From Rhizophagus clarus (Eukaryota > Glomeromycota > Glomeromycetes > Glomerales > Glomeraceae), in contig BLAL01000040.1 of assembly GCA_015698045.1 (NCBI GenBank), forward strand, positions 1,900,501 to 1,964,500: 64,000 nucleotides of DNA. The letters are read 5' to 3'. Below are positions 1-11,789 of this stretch, piece after piece; the stretch's first letter is position 1, and each line of letters begins with the position of its first letter. The notes beneath the pieces are model-generated. The model was given only the letters and a program-made list of their open reading frames with translations, ran no database searches and was not told the origin of the DNA. A program made the translations under genes and the position numbers.

Positions 1-190
1 TATTAATTAATTCTAAATTCATATAAATGAATTGTTGAATTATTAAGATTCTTTTTAAAAAAACGTATAAAATAAAATATACATATCTTTAGACAATAAA
101 CTCCCAAAATTCTTGTTTGCTTCTGCTATACTATTTATAATACTCAGTATTTTTTTGTTTTTACTCATCAATGAGCATATTCACTATGGG

Positions 191-223
<33 letters not shown>

Positions 224-968
224 TATTGTAAGGAAATGATATGGTAAGAATGGCATTAATGATGTAAACAAGGCATTTTGAAATTTTGGATATTTTATTT
301 AATAAAAATAATATTTGTTTAATTGAAAGGAAAGTTGCAAAATATCATTTTATATAAAAATTTAAAAAATACTTCTTTAATTTTTTATGTTAATTAAACA
401 TAACTAAAATACTAATTAATTAAAGTTTCTTATCATTAAATTATTTAAAAGTTTCATGTATATATTTTAATATAGTTCATTATTTTTAAATTCAAAAAAA
501 TCAAAGATCAAATTATTATTAATACATTAGGATCCCAAATAATATATAAATATATTAGATTTAAGTTTATTAAATAATTATATTAAAAAAACCCTATGTA
601 AAACTTTTATTTGTTTATTTTAATATAAAATTTTTAGTTAGTTAGATATTTAAATATGTAAATAAACTTATTTTTATTTCAGCTCAATAATTATATTTGC
701 ATAGTAGAACCCCTTATTCATATAACAAAGATTTTTATATATAATATATATAAAGAAAATTTTAATTTCATACATATATCAAAAAATTTTTTTACAAAAA
801 ATTTTTTTAAACTGTTACTTCTTTTCTATTATTTTACACATTTTAATTTTATAAATATAATATTATATTTAATATTTATAAAAAAAATCATGTTTTTATA
901 ATAATATATATTCTTATATTCTTATTTTTTATTTACTAATTTTACTCATATATAAAATAAATTTTAGA
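1..968. other. AT-rich intergenic sequence with no gene seen
   Basis: Extremely AT-rich sequence with stop codons in all frames and no conserved motif. It includes a pure TA dinucleotide run near 196-222. I see no exon, tRNA or element terminus here. Confidence 0.7.
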
Positions 969-1670
969 CAAATAAATTATCTTTTTATGTTTAAAAAAGT
1001 TGTTCAGCAGTGTAAAAAGTATTCATATTTCAATTTTTATAAGTTTAAGTATAATATTTGTAAAAATAATTATATTTTTTAAACAGTACTAATTCCAAAA
1101 TTTTTTTTTTTTTTTAATTTTAGAATATAATAACATTATTTTGGTCAAATGGAATTATTTTTTTATGCTTAAAAAATTGTTTAGTTTAAATCTATCTGCA
1201 TATAAATTTTTATAATAATTGGATTAATATTTGTGAAGTATTGGCTATTTATGTATTATCAATTTTTTTATGAAAACTTATTTTGCAATTTTGGAGTGTA
1301 ATTTCATTATTTTGGTCAAATAAAATTGCCTTTTTCTGCTTAAGTAAAGTTGTTTAGCAGGATCAAATTTACTTACAGTAAATATTTTAAAATAATTGGA
1401 TTATGACTCATAGAATGTGACTAACTTTTGTATTTTCAATTATTTATCGTTTAAGTGATTTTAATTATAAAGTGTAATTTTTTTTATTTTAAATCAACTT
1501 ATTAACTTTAAGAAGTTATTCAGAAGGATTGGCAATAATTTATATTTTAATTTTTATAAATTTAAATATAATAATATTTATAGAAAATTGCATTTTTATA
1601 ACAATACTAATTTTTAAATTTAATAGTTAAAACTATTTTTAAAATAGTAATAGTATATTAATATCATATT
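969..1670. repeat. Diverged tandem repeat, about four copies of ~175 bp
   Basis: Four consecutive blocks share the same order of sub-motifs: a CAAAT/CAACTT word, then a TTTTATGCTTAA-like word, then a GTTGTTTAGCAG-like word, then a TTTTTATAA.TT..A.TAATATT stretch. The anchor word starts near 969, 1146, 1317 and 1496, giving periods of about 177, 171 and 179 bp. The strongest match is ATTATTTTGGTCAAAT, found intact at the end of copies 1 and 2. Copies are strongly diverged, so the array is old. No ORF runs through it. Confidence 0.6.
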
Positions 1671-2436
1671 AATATTAATTAAAATTAAAAATTCTGAAGT
1701 TTTGATTACTGGTATATCATTTTATCATTAATTTTATTAATATTTAGTGAATCAATTTTCACAATTTTTTTTCATAATGATATAAAAAATTGATTTACTA
1801 TTATTATATATATTTATTATAATTAAATTATAGTAAATTTTAAAATTTTTATCTAATTTATATATATATTGTTTGGAATTCTAGTACATTTCTTTAAAAA
1901 ATTGGTAAAAATTTTAATATTACATAATTTAATTATTTTAAATATAGATATAATTTTTAAAATAAAAAAAAATTAATTTATTATTATTAATTAATAATTA
2001 ATACATTTCTTAAAAAATTATGTATAGAGTACATAAGTTTTAATATATATATTGCGTGATGCAAATACTAAAAAAATCATGCATATCAAAATTTTAGTAT
2101 ATCATGTAAAATGCAATTACTAAATATCATTTTCAGTGATAAAATTAAATAATTACCAACATATATTCAACATAAACTCTATACAAACTTAATACAAATA
2201 ATAAAATTTAGCTAAAATTAACAAATTTTTTACCAAAATTATCAACACAAATTAAATACAAATTAAACATAATTGAATTGTATATTATGTCTATATTATA
2301 TATAAAATTTATATCAGTAGATAATTATAAGAATACAATGGATACAATGGTTAAATTTAGAGTAAAATAATTATATATATTTGACAAAATCATTTTTTAT
2401 TTTTTGAATTATAACATATATTAAAATTTGCTTCTA
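1671..2436. other. AT-rich spacer with no gene seen
   Basis: Low-complexity A/T sequence between the tandem array and the first transposon terminus. No convincing exon, RNA gene or terminal repeat. Confidence 0.6.
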
Positions 2437-2637
2437 CAGTCAACTCCCTTTATAGTCACCTCCATTATAGTCACATTACCCTATATAGTCACCTTAGTTG
2501 GATGTCCCAAATTTTTATATATAAAAACTATCATTTATAGTCACAAACTACCTATAGTCACTATCACATCTTTTTTAAAAATTTTATATATATGTGATTA
2601 TAAAAAGATATTTATTAAAATATAATTATTCTATGAT

Positions 2638-3400
2638 CTAATGATCAGATTTCAATGATCTTTAGCTCATTAGGTTCATCTCATTAAAAGGAATCAGATG
2701 GTAGTAATTTTATAATGATTGGATTAATATTGACCAAGAAATTCGATTTTAAAGACCAAATCAGCATTTTATATATGTAAATTTCGCGTAATATTAAATA
2801 TTTTGACTGTATTTTAATTACTATGGGTTCTAGTGATCAGATTTTAATGATCTTAGGCTCATTAGACTCGTCTCATCGAGAGTAGGGATGGGGGTTAATT
2901 AACTGTGGTTAATTAACCTGGTTAATTAACGGTTAATTTAGTTAATTATAATTGATAAAATTGGTTAATTAACCGTTAATTTGGTTAATTATAAATTAGC
3001 CAATCAAAAAGAAGATTTAAGTCACGTGATTTTTAAATTTAAGTCAAATAATATTAAATTTAATATAACAATCAAATTATATATAGTTATATATTGGTTA
3101 ATTAACAGGTTAATTAACCAAATTATAATTAACCGTTAATTTACTATCCCTAGTCGAGAGGAAGCCAATGGTAATAATTTTATAATGATTGGATTAATAT
3201 TGACCGAGAAATTTGATTTTAAAGACCAGATCGGCATTTTTATATGTAAAATTCGTGTAATATTAAATATTTTGACTGTATTTTATTATTACGGGTTCTA
3301 GTGATCAGATTTTAATGATCTTAGGCTCGTTGGAATCGTCTCATCAAGAGGAATCTGATGGCTATGAATCTATAATAATTGGAATAAAATTGACAAAATT
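2638..3400. repeat. Internal ~191-bp tandem repeat, 2.5 copies
   Basis: Units start at 2638, 2830 and 3298, each with CTA(A/G)TGATCAGATTT. Unit 1 is 192 bp. Unit 2 is 190 bp once the nested element and its duplicated target (278 bp together) are removed. Unit 3 is partial and runs into the right terminal region. Units share long near-identical stretches such as TAATATTAAATATTTTGACTG. This internal amplification predates the nested insertion, which interrupts only unit 2. Confidence 0.8.
2883..3152. mobile_element. Nested hAT-like MITE (270 bp)
   Basis: The element begins TAGGGATG and ends in the inverse, ATCCCTA, the style of hAT terminal repeats. It is flanked by an 8-bp direct repeat with one mismatch (ATCGAGAG at 2875-2882, GTCGAGAG at 3153-3160), the hAT target length. 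The interior is built of palindromic GGTTAATTAACC-type words and can fold back on itself. It has no coding capacity. It sits in unit 2 of the surrounding element's tandem repeat, so it inserted later. It also carries a CACGTG palindrome at 3023-3028. Confidence 0.8.
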
Positions 3401-3559
3401 ACTATGATGTGAATATTTAACCAAAATTATTACAATTTATAATTCTAGCCAAAATTACTGATTTAATTATAAGATTTTATTGCTTATAGTCACATCTCAT
3501 CATAGTCACCAAATATAGACTGTCCCAAATGTGTGACTATAGAGAGAGTTGACTGTATC

Positions 3560-4568
3560 ACACTTATGGTTAAAGATATTAAAGAGACACAATACATTGA
3601 ACAATTTTTAACGTTAAATAGGAACAGATACTTCACTTTTCCATCTGATTTAGAATCATTTGATTAGTCACTTACTTTTAGATACATCAAAGACAAATTT
3701 GATGATTCATCTGCATTTGATTCCAGATTCAACTCTTTTAAAACTAAACTACGTGCTGAAAAGTTACCCATTCAAGATAATTTATATAAACGATCACCAT
3801 TAGTCTACATTGACTATTGGAGATGTGCCTATGTAATACTGAATTAGAAACTTACCAACATTTATGATCATATTCTGCCACGCAAAATATAAGAGTAGAG
3901 ATAGTTCATAATTCTAAAGATCAATTATTTAATTTGATCATCCTGTTTATACAGGACAAGGTTAATATTGATCACAACAATATCTTTACCAATATAAACA
4001 ATCTTGATTGTTGGAATTCCTCTAACATTGGAATATTATGCTTAGCCAAAGGAATCATACCTAAAAGTTTTAGTGAATTTTTAAAAGAGTTGAAAATTCC
4101 TGAACAAAGTATATATAAAATTACGAGAGAAGTCATTGATACATTAATCCTCCAGTTTAAACATTTGATTTGGGAACATCGTAATATTCATCAAGTTAAA
4201 TTAGAACAATTACGTGATATAGATTCTCAGAAGAAAAAATTAAAGTCTGTGGGAATTAAAGATTATAATAAGACTAAAAGTCTGAATAGTATATATAGTA
4301 AGTATAAGGTATAGATTGATGGGTATTTCAATATGGGTGGTTATTAGTCAAATTTTTAAGTTTTTCGTGACTTACGTCACCATTGACTCATGGTGACTAG
4401 TCGGCTGTATTCCTTTAGGAACAGTAACATAGATAATATAGTCAATAGAGAAATATTTTGTTGATAATCTATATTTATGTAGATTTTAATGTATTTTTTA
4501 ACATTTGTATTATCAAGCATGACCCACCATATTGATAATAATAATAAAAAAAAAAAAAAAAAAAAAAA
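3560..4568 (+). pseudogene. Relic 3' end of a LINE-type retrotransposon (RT C-terminal region)
   Basis: A broken coding region resembles the post-RT part of non-LTR retrotransposon ORFs: a cysteine-containing NTELETYQHL segment near 3838, then an AKGIIPKSF segment and a WEHRN segment in the only open stretch (3934-4314, 126 codons). Upstream the frame is interrupted by in-frame TAG at 3667-3669, a frameshift near 3830 and a TGA where a Trp would be expected. The coding part is followed by a ~230-bp 3' tail ending in ATAATAATAAT and about 22 A residues (to 4568), as left by target-primed reverse transcription. The 5' end is missing; the mariner-like element abuts it. The family call rests on remembered patterns, so it is moderate. 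Confidence 0.5.
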
Positions 4569-5198
4569 TATTTAAAATTAGAATATATAAATATTTTAAT
4601 TTTTAATTTATTTAATGGTTTGAAAAATATGTTAATTAAATAATTTATAAAAAAATTATAATAAAATTTTTCTAATTAAAAAAAGATCCAATATACTATT
4701 TATAATTATAACTATAGTAACTGATAATAATATTAAATAATAGATAATATTAATAGTATTAAATTAATTAATAAATAAACTTATATATTAATTTTTATTT
4801 TTATAATTAAAAATTATTAAGATTTGAAAGTTTAATATTTTAATTAACCAGTAATTTTAAGTATTATAATAATATAAAATGTAAAAAATATATTAAAATC
4901 TATAAAATTTAAAAATTATATTGTAATTTATTAAAATATGCATAAAAAAAAAAAAAAAATTATATTACTAAAATTAAAATTTATAATTCTTATTGAAGTA
5001 AGAATCATTGTATATTTCTATATTATCTGTACAAAAAAATAACATCACAATGATAATTTTAATATGCTGGAAATTAGATATATATCAATCCTAATTTAAA
5101 ATTGTAATAAGTATAAAGGTTAATACAAAATATATTGTGAATGTATTTAAATATAAATCGGTAAAGACATGAATTTACCATTTCTTTAAAATCTTTTT
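4569..5198. other. AT-rich spacer and SGF29 3' flank
   Basis: A/T-dominated sequence with several poly(A) tracts and no exon seen. The part nearest 5198 is presumably the 3' UTR of the minus-strand SGF29 gene. Confidence 0.55.
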
Positions 5199-6531
5199 TT
5201 ATTTCATATCTGGGGGTTTTTCAAGAACATATTCCATTTCTACATATCTTTGTGCATTATCATCATCTTCAAAGGTCAATAAATAAGCTCGCTGATGAGA
5301 TTGTGATGATAATTTGGTTGGTGGTAATACGACTGATGCTTTGTAAAAACACGTTGTACTAGGGTATAGAGCAAGTACTGTTGTATTAGGTGCAAACTCT
5401 TGTGATGGACGAATATCATTAGGATTTGGAATCACCATGACATTTTTAGCTGGAACAAAAAATCGTCTAACGGGAATAATATTATTAAATATTAGAAAAG
5501 TATTTTCATGATTAATACCGACAAACTTACTCTCCGGGGCGATTTGATGCTTCGTCTCTATCAGCATCTTCAACTTCATATCTATTAATTTAATGAAAAA
5601 TTTAATAAATAATAGAGCATATATATTTCTTAACAATATAAGAATGAAATTTATAAATTTACTGTTTTGTTTCTGATTTGTAGCTGACGACAGTTGCCAA
5701 AATCCAATTTTCTTCAATGTCTTTGATTTTGGGCTGTTTTGCCGCAACCTATTATAAACAAATTTATCAACATCTATTCAATAAAAAACATTTCCATTTA
5801 TATATAACGTTACTTACATTACTTCCATTTTTAATTATGCTGCCACCGCTTTACATTAATAAAACGGAAAAAATATATATATATTCATTATAGCGAAGAC
5901 AAAAAAAGATATAATTTAAATAATAGATACTTCTTGTGTTTCTTGAGTTTAGAACTACCGCCACTAATAACAGATTCTTCACGCCTTTTGCGTTTGTTGC
6001 TGCTATCGTCTGCCACTATTGTTGATTAGTTAAAAAGTCGAATAAACAAATTTTTGTGACATATTACGTACATTGTGGAGTTTGATAGTCTCTTGCAGAA
6101 AGTGATCCCAAAGCCATCAAACTATCAATATCCTCCACTATGGTCTTACAAATTCTTAGTAAATTGGATATAAGGAGATTAATTGATTTATTACTTTTTA
6201 AAAATAAACCATGTTATCTTACCTTTCTTCGCGGATTGCTTGGTCAATTCCTTTTTTGTAAAGTTCTCGTAGACTTTCCGTCGCTTCCTTAGGCATAGTG
6301 CTGCCTAAATAATCAAATTAATCAATTATGAATGATTATTATTTTTACGCACCAATTAAAATCGAGTTTAATATATTTACTCTGATATTTGTCGTGTAAA
6401 GCGTTAATCGCCGCAATAATTTCATTTCCTTCTTCTTGTATTTTCTCTAGTTTATTAAGATTAGTATTTATTAACCCCATATACCTTTCTTCTTTGTCCC
6501 CATAACCGGAAATGGATTCTCTTCTCTCCAT
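5199..6531 (-). CDS. SGF29: SAGA complex subunit SGF29 (tandem Tudor, H3K4me reader)
   Basis: Multi-exon gene. The first exon (6531-6381) encodes a Met start and a coiled-coil-like segment (MGLINTNLNKLEKIQEEGNE). Middle exons near 6300-6221, 6140-6070 and 6020-5945 encode a short helical part and a basic linker (KRKRR-like, probable nuclear signal). The last three exons carry the SGF29 double Tudor: WILATVVSYKSETK, then YEVEDADRDEAS, then FAPNTTVLALYPSTTCFY and LLTFEDDD. Joining these exons at GT..AG sites keeps one frame and recovers the family order. In known SAGA complexes SGF29 binds di/trimethylated H3K4 and recruits Gcn5 acetylation. Exon joins between 5665 and 6300, including a ~31-nt exon near 5820-5850, are less certain. 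It is divergent from the gene at 6781. Confidence 0.85.
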
Positions 6532-6780
6532 TTTTTAAAAAAAACAAAATTTAGCGTTTAAAAAAAACAGAAAACTAAAATGTATAAAATGCAATTTTGT
6601 AGTATAAATTTTGTGAAACGCCTCGGTTGCAGATCACTTCGATTGCAGGATGCAGATAAAAAACGCGTTAATCCCACTTCAACTATCACGTGAATTTTGT
6701 AAATAAATTTCATTATTTCATGCATACCAGATAAGAATTCCCACTAGACTCGTTCTCGTCAGACTGTAGTCAACTTACAA
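6532..6780. promoter_or_regulatory. Divergent promoter with palindromic TCACGTGA
   Basis: About 250 bp separates the divergent starts of SGF29 and the cysteine-rich gene. It contains TCACGTGA at 6686-6693, a perfect palindromic E-box of the kind bound by bHLH/Cbf1-like proteins. The same core recurs upstream of several other genes in the window. Confidence 0.4.
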
Positions 6781-7332
6781 ATGTCAAATACTAGTTTGCC
6801 TAGCTTTCAAGATCTTACCAAACCGACCGTGAAAATACCATGGCGTAAGGGAGGAGAAGGTGGTAAATCCTATTCCCACAGACAAGTGGCAAGCGGTCTT
6901 AATCTCGAAGGTAAAAAATGCTGGTATTTTTAAATAGAAAATGAACCGAATTCTTCTTGATAATATCTCTTTTCCAAAGGATATTGTAGAAACAAATCTT
7001 GTGGGGCTTACAACAAATTTCGTGTCATCATCAATTGGGGTTATAAAGAATTCGTTTATATGTTGAACGAACATGAATGCTTTTGCCCACTTTGTGGAAA
7101 ATACGTCACTCCCATTACTTGCGGGTTCACAGATACCTACTGGAAATACAAAGGGGTAAAGAAAGTGAAAGGGCAACTCCCAGAGAAAGTATTTAGCGGC
7201 TGGCAACACGCTGCTGATGATGGATACACCACATTTACTGATGAAGAGATGGTATTATGGGAGGGTCTCACAATAGAAGTCCTTAAAGAAAATCCTATAG
7301 CTTCCCTTCTTCGAAACGAAAAATTTTATTAG
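6781..7332 (+). CDS. Conserved cysteine-rich small protein (zinc-binding-like)
   Basis: Two exons, 6781-6910 and 6980-7332, joined over a 69-bp intron (GTAAAA...CCAAAG), give 160 residues. The N-terminus is a polar leader. The core reads GLNLEGYCRN..CGAYN, then CFCPLCGKYV and ITCGFTDTYW, an arrangement of paired cysteines suggesting a zinc-ribbon fold. The C-terminal half (SGWQHAADDGYTTF, VLWEGLTIEV) is also conserved. I recall this GICxNxxCxAY / CPxC / CGFxxCxW layout as a family in Mucoromycota and amoebae, sometimes downstream of ubiquitin domains; no ubiquitin domain is present here. The function is unknown. The second Cys usually in the CGFxxC motif is replaced (CGFTDTYW). Confidence 0.75.
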
Positions 7333-7759
7333 ATACAGTATATGTACGTAGTTTACTATATCAAATAGATAAACGCAGTTTATAATTGAGAATATTTAAG
7401 TTTTGATGACACAACTTGTAAGTTAACTTAATTTCCTCTAACACCCATAATTTCTTAAATAAAATCGTACATAAAGAAAAGTTTTTATTGTTTAATTTTA
7501 TAATCTATAATTTTTAAACGAATAATGTTAAAAATTATAGATGAAATAAACATTTGTATTTTTTTTAATACAAAATATCGTATGTACAATATATACATTA
7601 CATTACAAGTCGTGAACTATGTCTAGTTAGAGCAACTAAATGAAAAACCATTTTGAATTTCTTAGGTTTTCACTTTTTCTTGTTTCACATAAGATTTCTT
7701 TTATTACTATTGAATTTCATTTAAGTACACTTCGTAAAAAAATCCACTTTCGTATTTAA

Positions 7760-10700
7760 TTATGGTACCTGTCTGTTATTGGTTAAAGCATGGCGAACAT
7801 TATTAAATTCAGCAATGGCCTTATCGTAAGCATCACTAGAATGAATATAAGGAGAAGTTAGATGTAACGAAGGCGATGAGCAAGATGATATAGTCGGAGA
7901 GTCATCTGATCTAAATAATAATTCATTGTTTTTATCAATTGATGGACTAATAAATGATCCAAGACTTTCTAATATTTCATTTTGTTGTAAACTATGTGCT
8001 GATACTAATCTTTCAGTAGTCTCATCTTTTTCACTATCTTTTGAAATACGAGCTTTTTTTGTAAGCACAGGAATATTTTGTTTTGAAGCAACTCTTCTCT
8101 TTTGTTTTAAATTACGGAAAGGATCCCTACATGTATCAGCATATAACTTTGTCGAATCAAATATTTTGTCTCCTAAGATGTACATATTTGACAAAAATGC
8201 GTTAGTTTCTTATTCGAATAATTTCTCTTCCTGTTGGAATTACTTACCTGAAATTTCATATAATCTTCGAATTTCATCAAAAGCCTCATCAATAGTTCCC
8301 CTCCTTATCAAAATATTTTGTTGAGTTTCATTATTTTCTCTGCAATTAAAATATTCTACTAATTTAATTTTAGTTTCGTTAATTAAAGAAGTAAAATCAC
8401 CCATACGTTGCGCTTCAGCATATAGCTTTGCTGCATGAACATGTTTGCAAACATCACGAAATCTTCCATTCCATATAAAATCATAACACATTAAACATTC
8501 TCCCGTTTTAATGTTCGCCATATAATATCCATCTTGTATAACAACTCCATGTCTTGCAATAAATCTGTTTATCATGATGTTTAATTTTTCCATAGTACTT
8601 TCGTCGAATAAAATTAGTTTGCCATCGTATGATGACGTTAGTGTAAGCGACTCTTCGGCATGTCTTTTAACGTAATAACAGTACGGTTCATCTGTTGGTT
8701 CAACTAATCCTGATAGGAAATAAAATCTTCCAAGGTTTAAATTACGAATTATATCAGCTGGTTTGTGTTTTTCAGAACTATCATCTTGACGATCTAATGG
8801 TTGTGAATTAAAGAACGTTATTAATCCAGCATTATCTTGATTATCTCCACTAGATATATTATCCGCATGTAAAACATCTCTACGTAATTTAACTCCAAAT
8901 AGTCTTTCGAGGAACGCTAAAGGGGTTAATTTGCCATCAAGCTGAACTATAACTCTTTTCGAAATCTTTTCCGTAAGACTATTTGTAGTCATTGGTTTTC
9001 TCACTTTGTCCGAATTCTTTTCAGAATATTCTCGACAACTATCAACAATCATTGCACGCCATTCATCACTTATCCAATTTGTTTCTAAATCGTCTTTGAT
9101 AAAATTCTTTTGTGCGTACGATAATGGAAGTGAATCAATAAATACTTTGAATAATCGTGCCATATCAGCCGATTCTTCCTCTGTTCGGCTCCTTCCAATT
9201 ATTTTATACCCAAGCGCAATTGGATATCTATAAGTAAAAAAAGACAGCAGATTAATTTAATAATCTTTATGGGCAAGTACGTCAAAAACATTCTCACCTT
9301 AATACACGAGATACATCCCATGCTTTTAATTTCTCTGCTAATTTTTGCATTAGAAAAGTCCAAGAAAGACAAGTATCAGAAATGATACCATCAAGTGCTT
9401 TCTTGATTGGAAGATATTGATCAATCATGGCTATTGGATTCCATGGATGCTCTTCTGAACATTTACGTATCCTTTTGAATCCCCTTTCGTTAGGTAGATT
9501 TTCATAATACCAAGGGTGTTCACAATTCTTATTGTTGCATGGGATATTTTCCCTAATAGCGGTAACTGCATAACGTACAGGTGCTTTATCATCTCCATTA
9601 CTCAATGCTATGATTCCAAAAAGATAGGAAGGTGAGACATAAAAATAATTTGATTAATTTCTAATAATAAAACAATTTGAACACTATAAAAAAAATTACC
9701 AAATCCTAACGGAGTAAGATGTCCGAGATTTGTCTCAACAACCATCGTTAAAACGGTTGCTCGTTCCATATTTAATTCATTGTTTCCATCAATGCAAAAA
9801 CAATAATGACCATAATCCCTACCATTCTTCAACCATAAGTCATCGGAAACAATTAATTGATAATAACGTTCGGGAGAACCTTCAGAGGCAGATAAATCAG
9901 GAGTATGGTAATATAAAACGTGACCACGAGGTTTTAATAAATCCTGAATATAATTTTGAAGAACAGTCCAAGGACCTGAATTGTCTCTCACTCTACGATC
10001 ATCACGTATAATAAGCCTTTTAAGTTGTTTATTATTACAAATATCTCTATTTTTAACAACTTCCTGACTGAGATCAGCTTCAGTTGCACCTTGTTTAGAA
10101 ACCAAAATTTTATTTTTAACATCATCGGCTGTCCATCGATCAGCTCTACGACTAATTATAATTTTATCACGAGCAGATCGTGTAAGGTTAACTCTTGTAA
10201 CTTGAGGTTCATGGGTTATAAGAGAATTTGGGGGTAGATGCCAACCTTCAATTTTAATTTTTAACTGATGAGGAGATTTAATCCATGAAAGTCTAGATTC
10301 AGATACTACACGAAGTCTACAACGATGCCTGTCATTACTATTTTTTAGATTATTGGGTAAATTTGCATTTTGACAATCAGGATTACATTTGCCAATTCCT
10401 CCACATAAATGTTGACAACTATTACCATCACCAGCACAATACATTACCCAACTCCAGCATAATTTATCTTTTGCTGTACCATCTTGAATTTGTTTAACAA
10501 ATTCTTCGCCTTTTTCTGTTAATTCAATAACATCGTCAATTCTATTTGTTGATTTTGTTTTACCATTTGATGTTGTCCATTCAACATAATCAACTGCACC
10601 TTCAACTCTTTTAATTTTAATAATTCCTTCATTAACGAGTTGTGGTGCTCTTAATCTACTTCTTGCTTTTAATCTAATATTTTTTAATAAAGGATGTTTT

Positions 10701-10789
10701 GATATATAATATTCCGCAGCACGTCCAAATGGTACAATAACAGAATTACCATCATCATTATATTTTATAAGGTGATCGTAGCTTTCCAT
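7760..10789 (-). CDS. MULE-like transposase-derived protein with SWIM zinc finger (930 aa)
   Basis: Four exons, 10789-9700, 9607-9298, 9227-8248 and 8172-7760, separated by introns of 92, 70 and 75 bp, join in frame to 930 codons. The N-terminal part has a cysteine cluster (CAGDGNSCQHLCGGIGKC) about residues 120-140. The middle resembles a Mutator-like DDE fold: a strand with Asp (YCFCIDGNN), a TVLTMVVETNLGHLTPLGFA core, and a second Asp in AMIDQYLPIKKALDGI. Further on, CLMCYDFIWNGRFRDVCKHV fits the SWIM CxxC...CxH finger common in MULE transposases. The C-terminal ~140 residues are Ser/Lys-rich and look disordered. No terminal inverted repeats are visible next to the gene, and the intact spliced frame suggests a domesticated gene rather than an active transposon. 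The family assignment is by motif only. Confidence 0.7.
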
Positions 10790-11789
10790 TATTTAATAAT
10801 TAAAAAAATGAGTATCAAGAACAATACTTAAGAGTATGTGTAACCTTTAATAATAAATGGTTAACAAAATTTGGCTTTAGAGTCCAATAAAGTGAAAAAA
10901 AGTGAAAAGTGGGGAAAATGTTTCTGCTTATAAACATATAAGTAAATTATTAAATGTATCAATAAAGTATCATTTATGATGTAAATCATGCATCAATAAG
11001 GATGCTTTTGCGTCAGATGACACCTTTTAAGGTCTCACAATTTATGGCATGCACGGCGCAGCAACAATACACTCTTGTGCCACTTAGGAGATTGTTCTGT
11101 CCTGTGAATTTACGCAATTCTTCATGATGTTTAATATATTATTACAATACTTTATTAAATTAATGATATTTACAAGAATTGGTATAATGAAAATTTTAAT
11201 AAATAAATTTAAGAATGTATATCTATATTATAGCTACAAAAAGTAACAAAACTAGTGTTAATACAATTCGATCAGGCAACTGTAGATTTATAATTGACTA
11301 ATAAAAACGATAAAAATAAAATAAATATAAAAATAGAACTCCATTTGTTACCTACACGTTGTCATTATTAAAGTATTCTAATCTGTTTCCTATTGCTACA
11401 GTAGCCATGCTAATTAGCTAAATATTCTACCCTAATACCTACAATATCAAAATATGCATGTAATTACAGAAATGCGAAAATAAAAAAAAACATTCTACCT
11501 TAAAATTATTCAAGAATTTATAACATAGGACCATGAAGTTTACAAACTAGATAGTCAAAGAACTACGGACTATTCATCCGTAAATACTTTTAAACTACAA
11601 TTTAACACGACTAATTGAGCAAAGTAATACTAGATAATAATCGTTCATTCCTAAAATTTCTAAAAATTTCATTTGAATCATATTATCATGTAAATATCTT
11701 CACCAGTACCTACGCATTTTAACATGCAATATCAGAGCAAATTTCCCAAAATTTAAAACGCAGTTTATACAAATTGACATACTTACTTG
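10790..11789. other. Intergenic region: 5' flank of MULE/SWIM gene and 3' flank of T-box gene
   Basis: About 1 kb between two minus-strand genes. It carries no convincing ORF, tRNA or terminal repeat. The part near 11100-11789 is a plausible long 3' UTR of the T-box gene; this is inferred only from position. Confidence 0.5.

Larger units (their letters stand above)
2437..3555. mobile_element. Non-autonomous mariner/pogo-like element (1,119 bp, TA target site)
   Basis: The ends are inverted repeats: the left begins CAGTCAACTCCCTTTATAG and the right end, reverse-complemented, begins CAGTCAACTCTCTCTATAG, with about 21 of 23 positions matching. Both ends are flanked by TA (2435-2436 and 3556-3557), the target duplication typical of Tc1/mariner/pogo elements. 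The word TATAGTCAC recurs about five times in the first 130 bp and again near the right end, as expected for subterminal transposase-binding sites. No transposase ORF is present, so the element would need a helper in trans. The interior carries ~191-bp tandem repeats and a second, nested element. Confidence 0.85.

Noticed and set aside
196..222. TA dinucleotide run as a possible origin or TATA element
   Set aside because: Simple repeat in AT-rich DNA with no adjoining gene; the same holds for the TA run near 46012-46033 and the ATT run at 35727-35757.
2428..2625. 65-codon open frame at the left end of the transposon
   Set aside because: It is only the translation of the TATAGTCAC subterminal repeats.
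2437..3555. Possible CRISPR-like array from repeated TATAGTCAC words
   Set aside because: Spacing is irregular, copies occur in both orientations at the two ends, and the genome is eukaryotic; subterminal transposon repeats explain it.
7926..8324. Plus-strand open frame opposite the MULE/SWIM gene
   Set aside because: Antisense shadow; the minus strand carries the spliced conserved protein.
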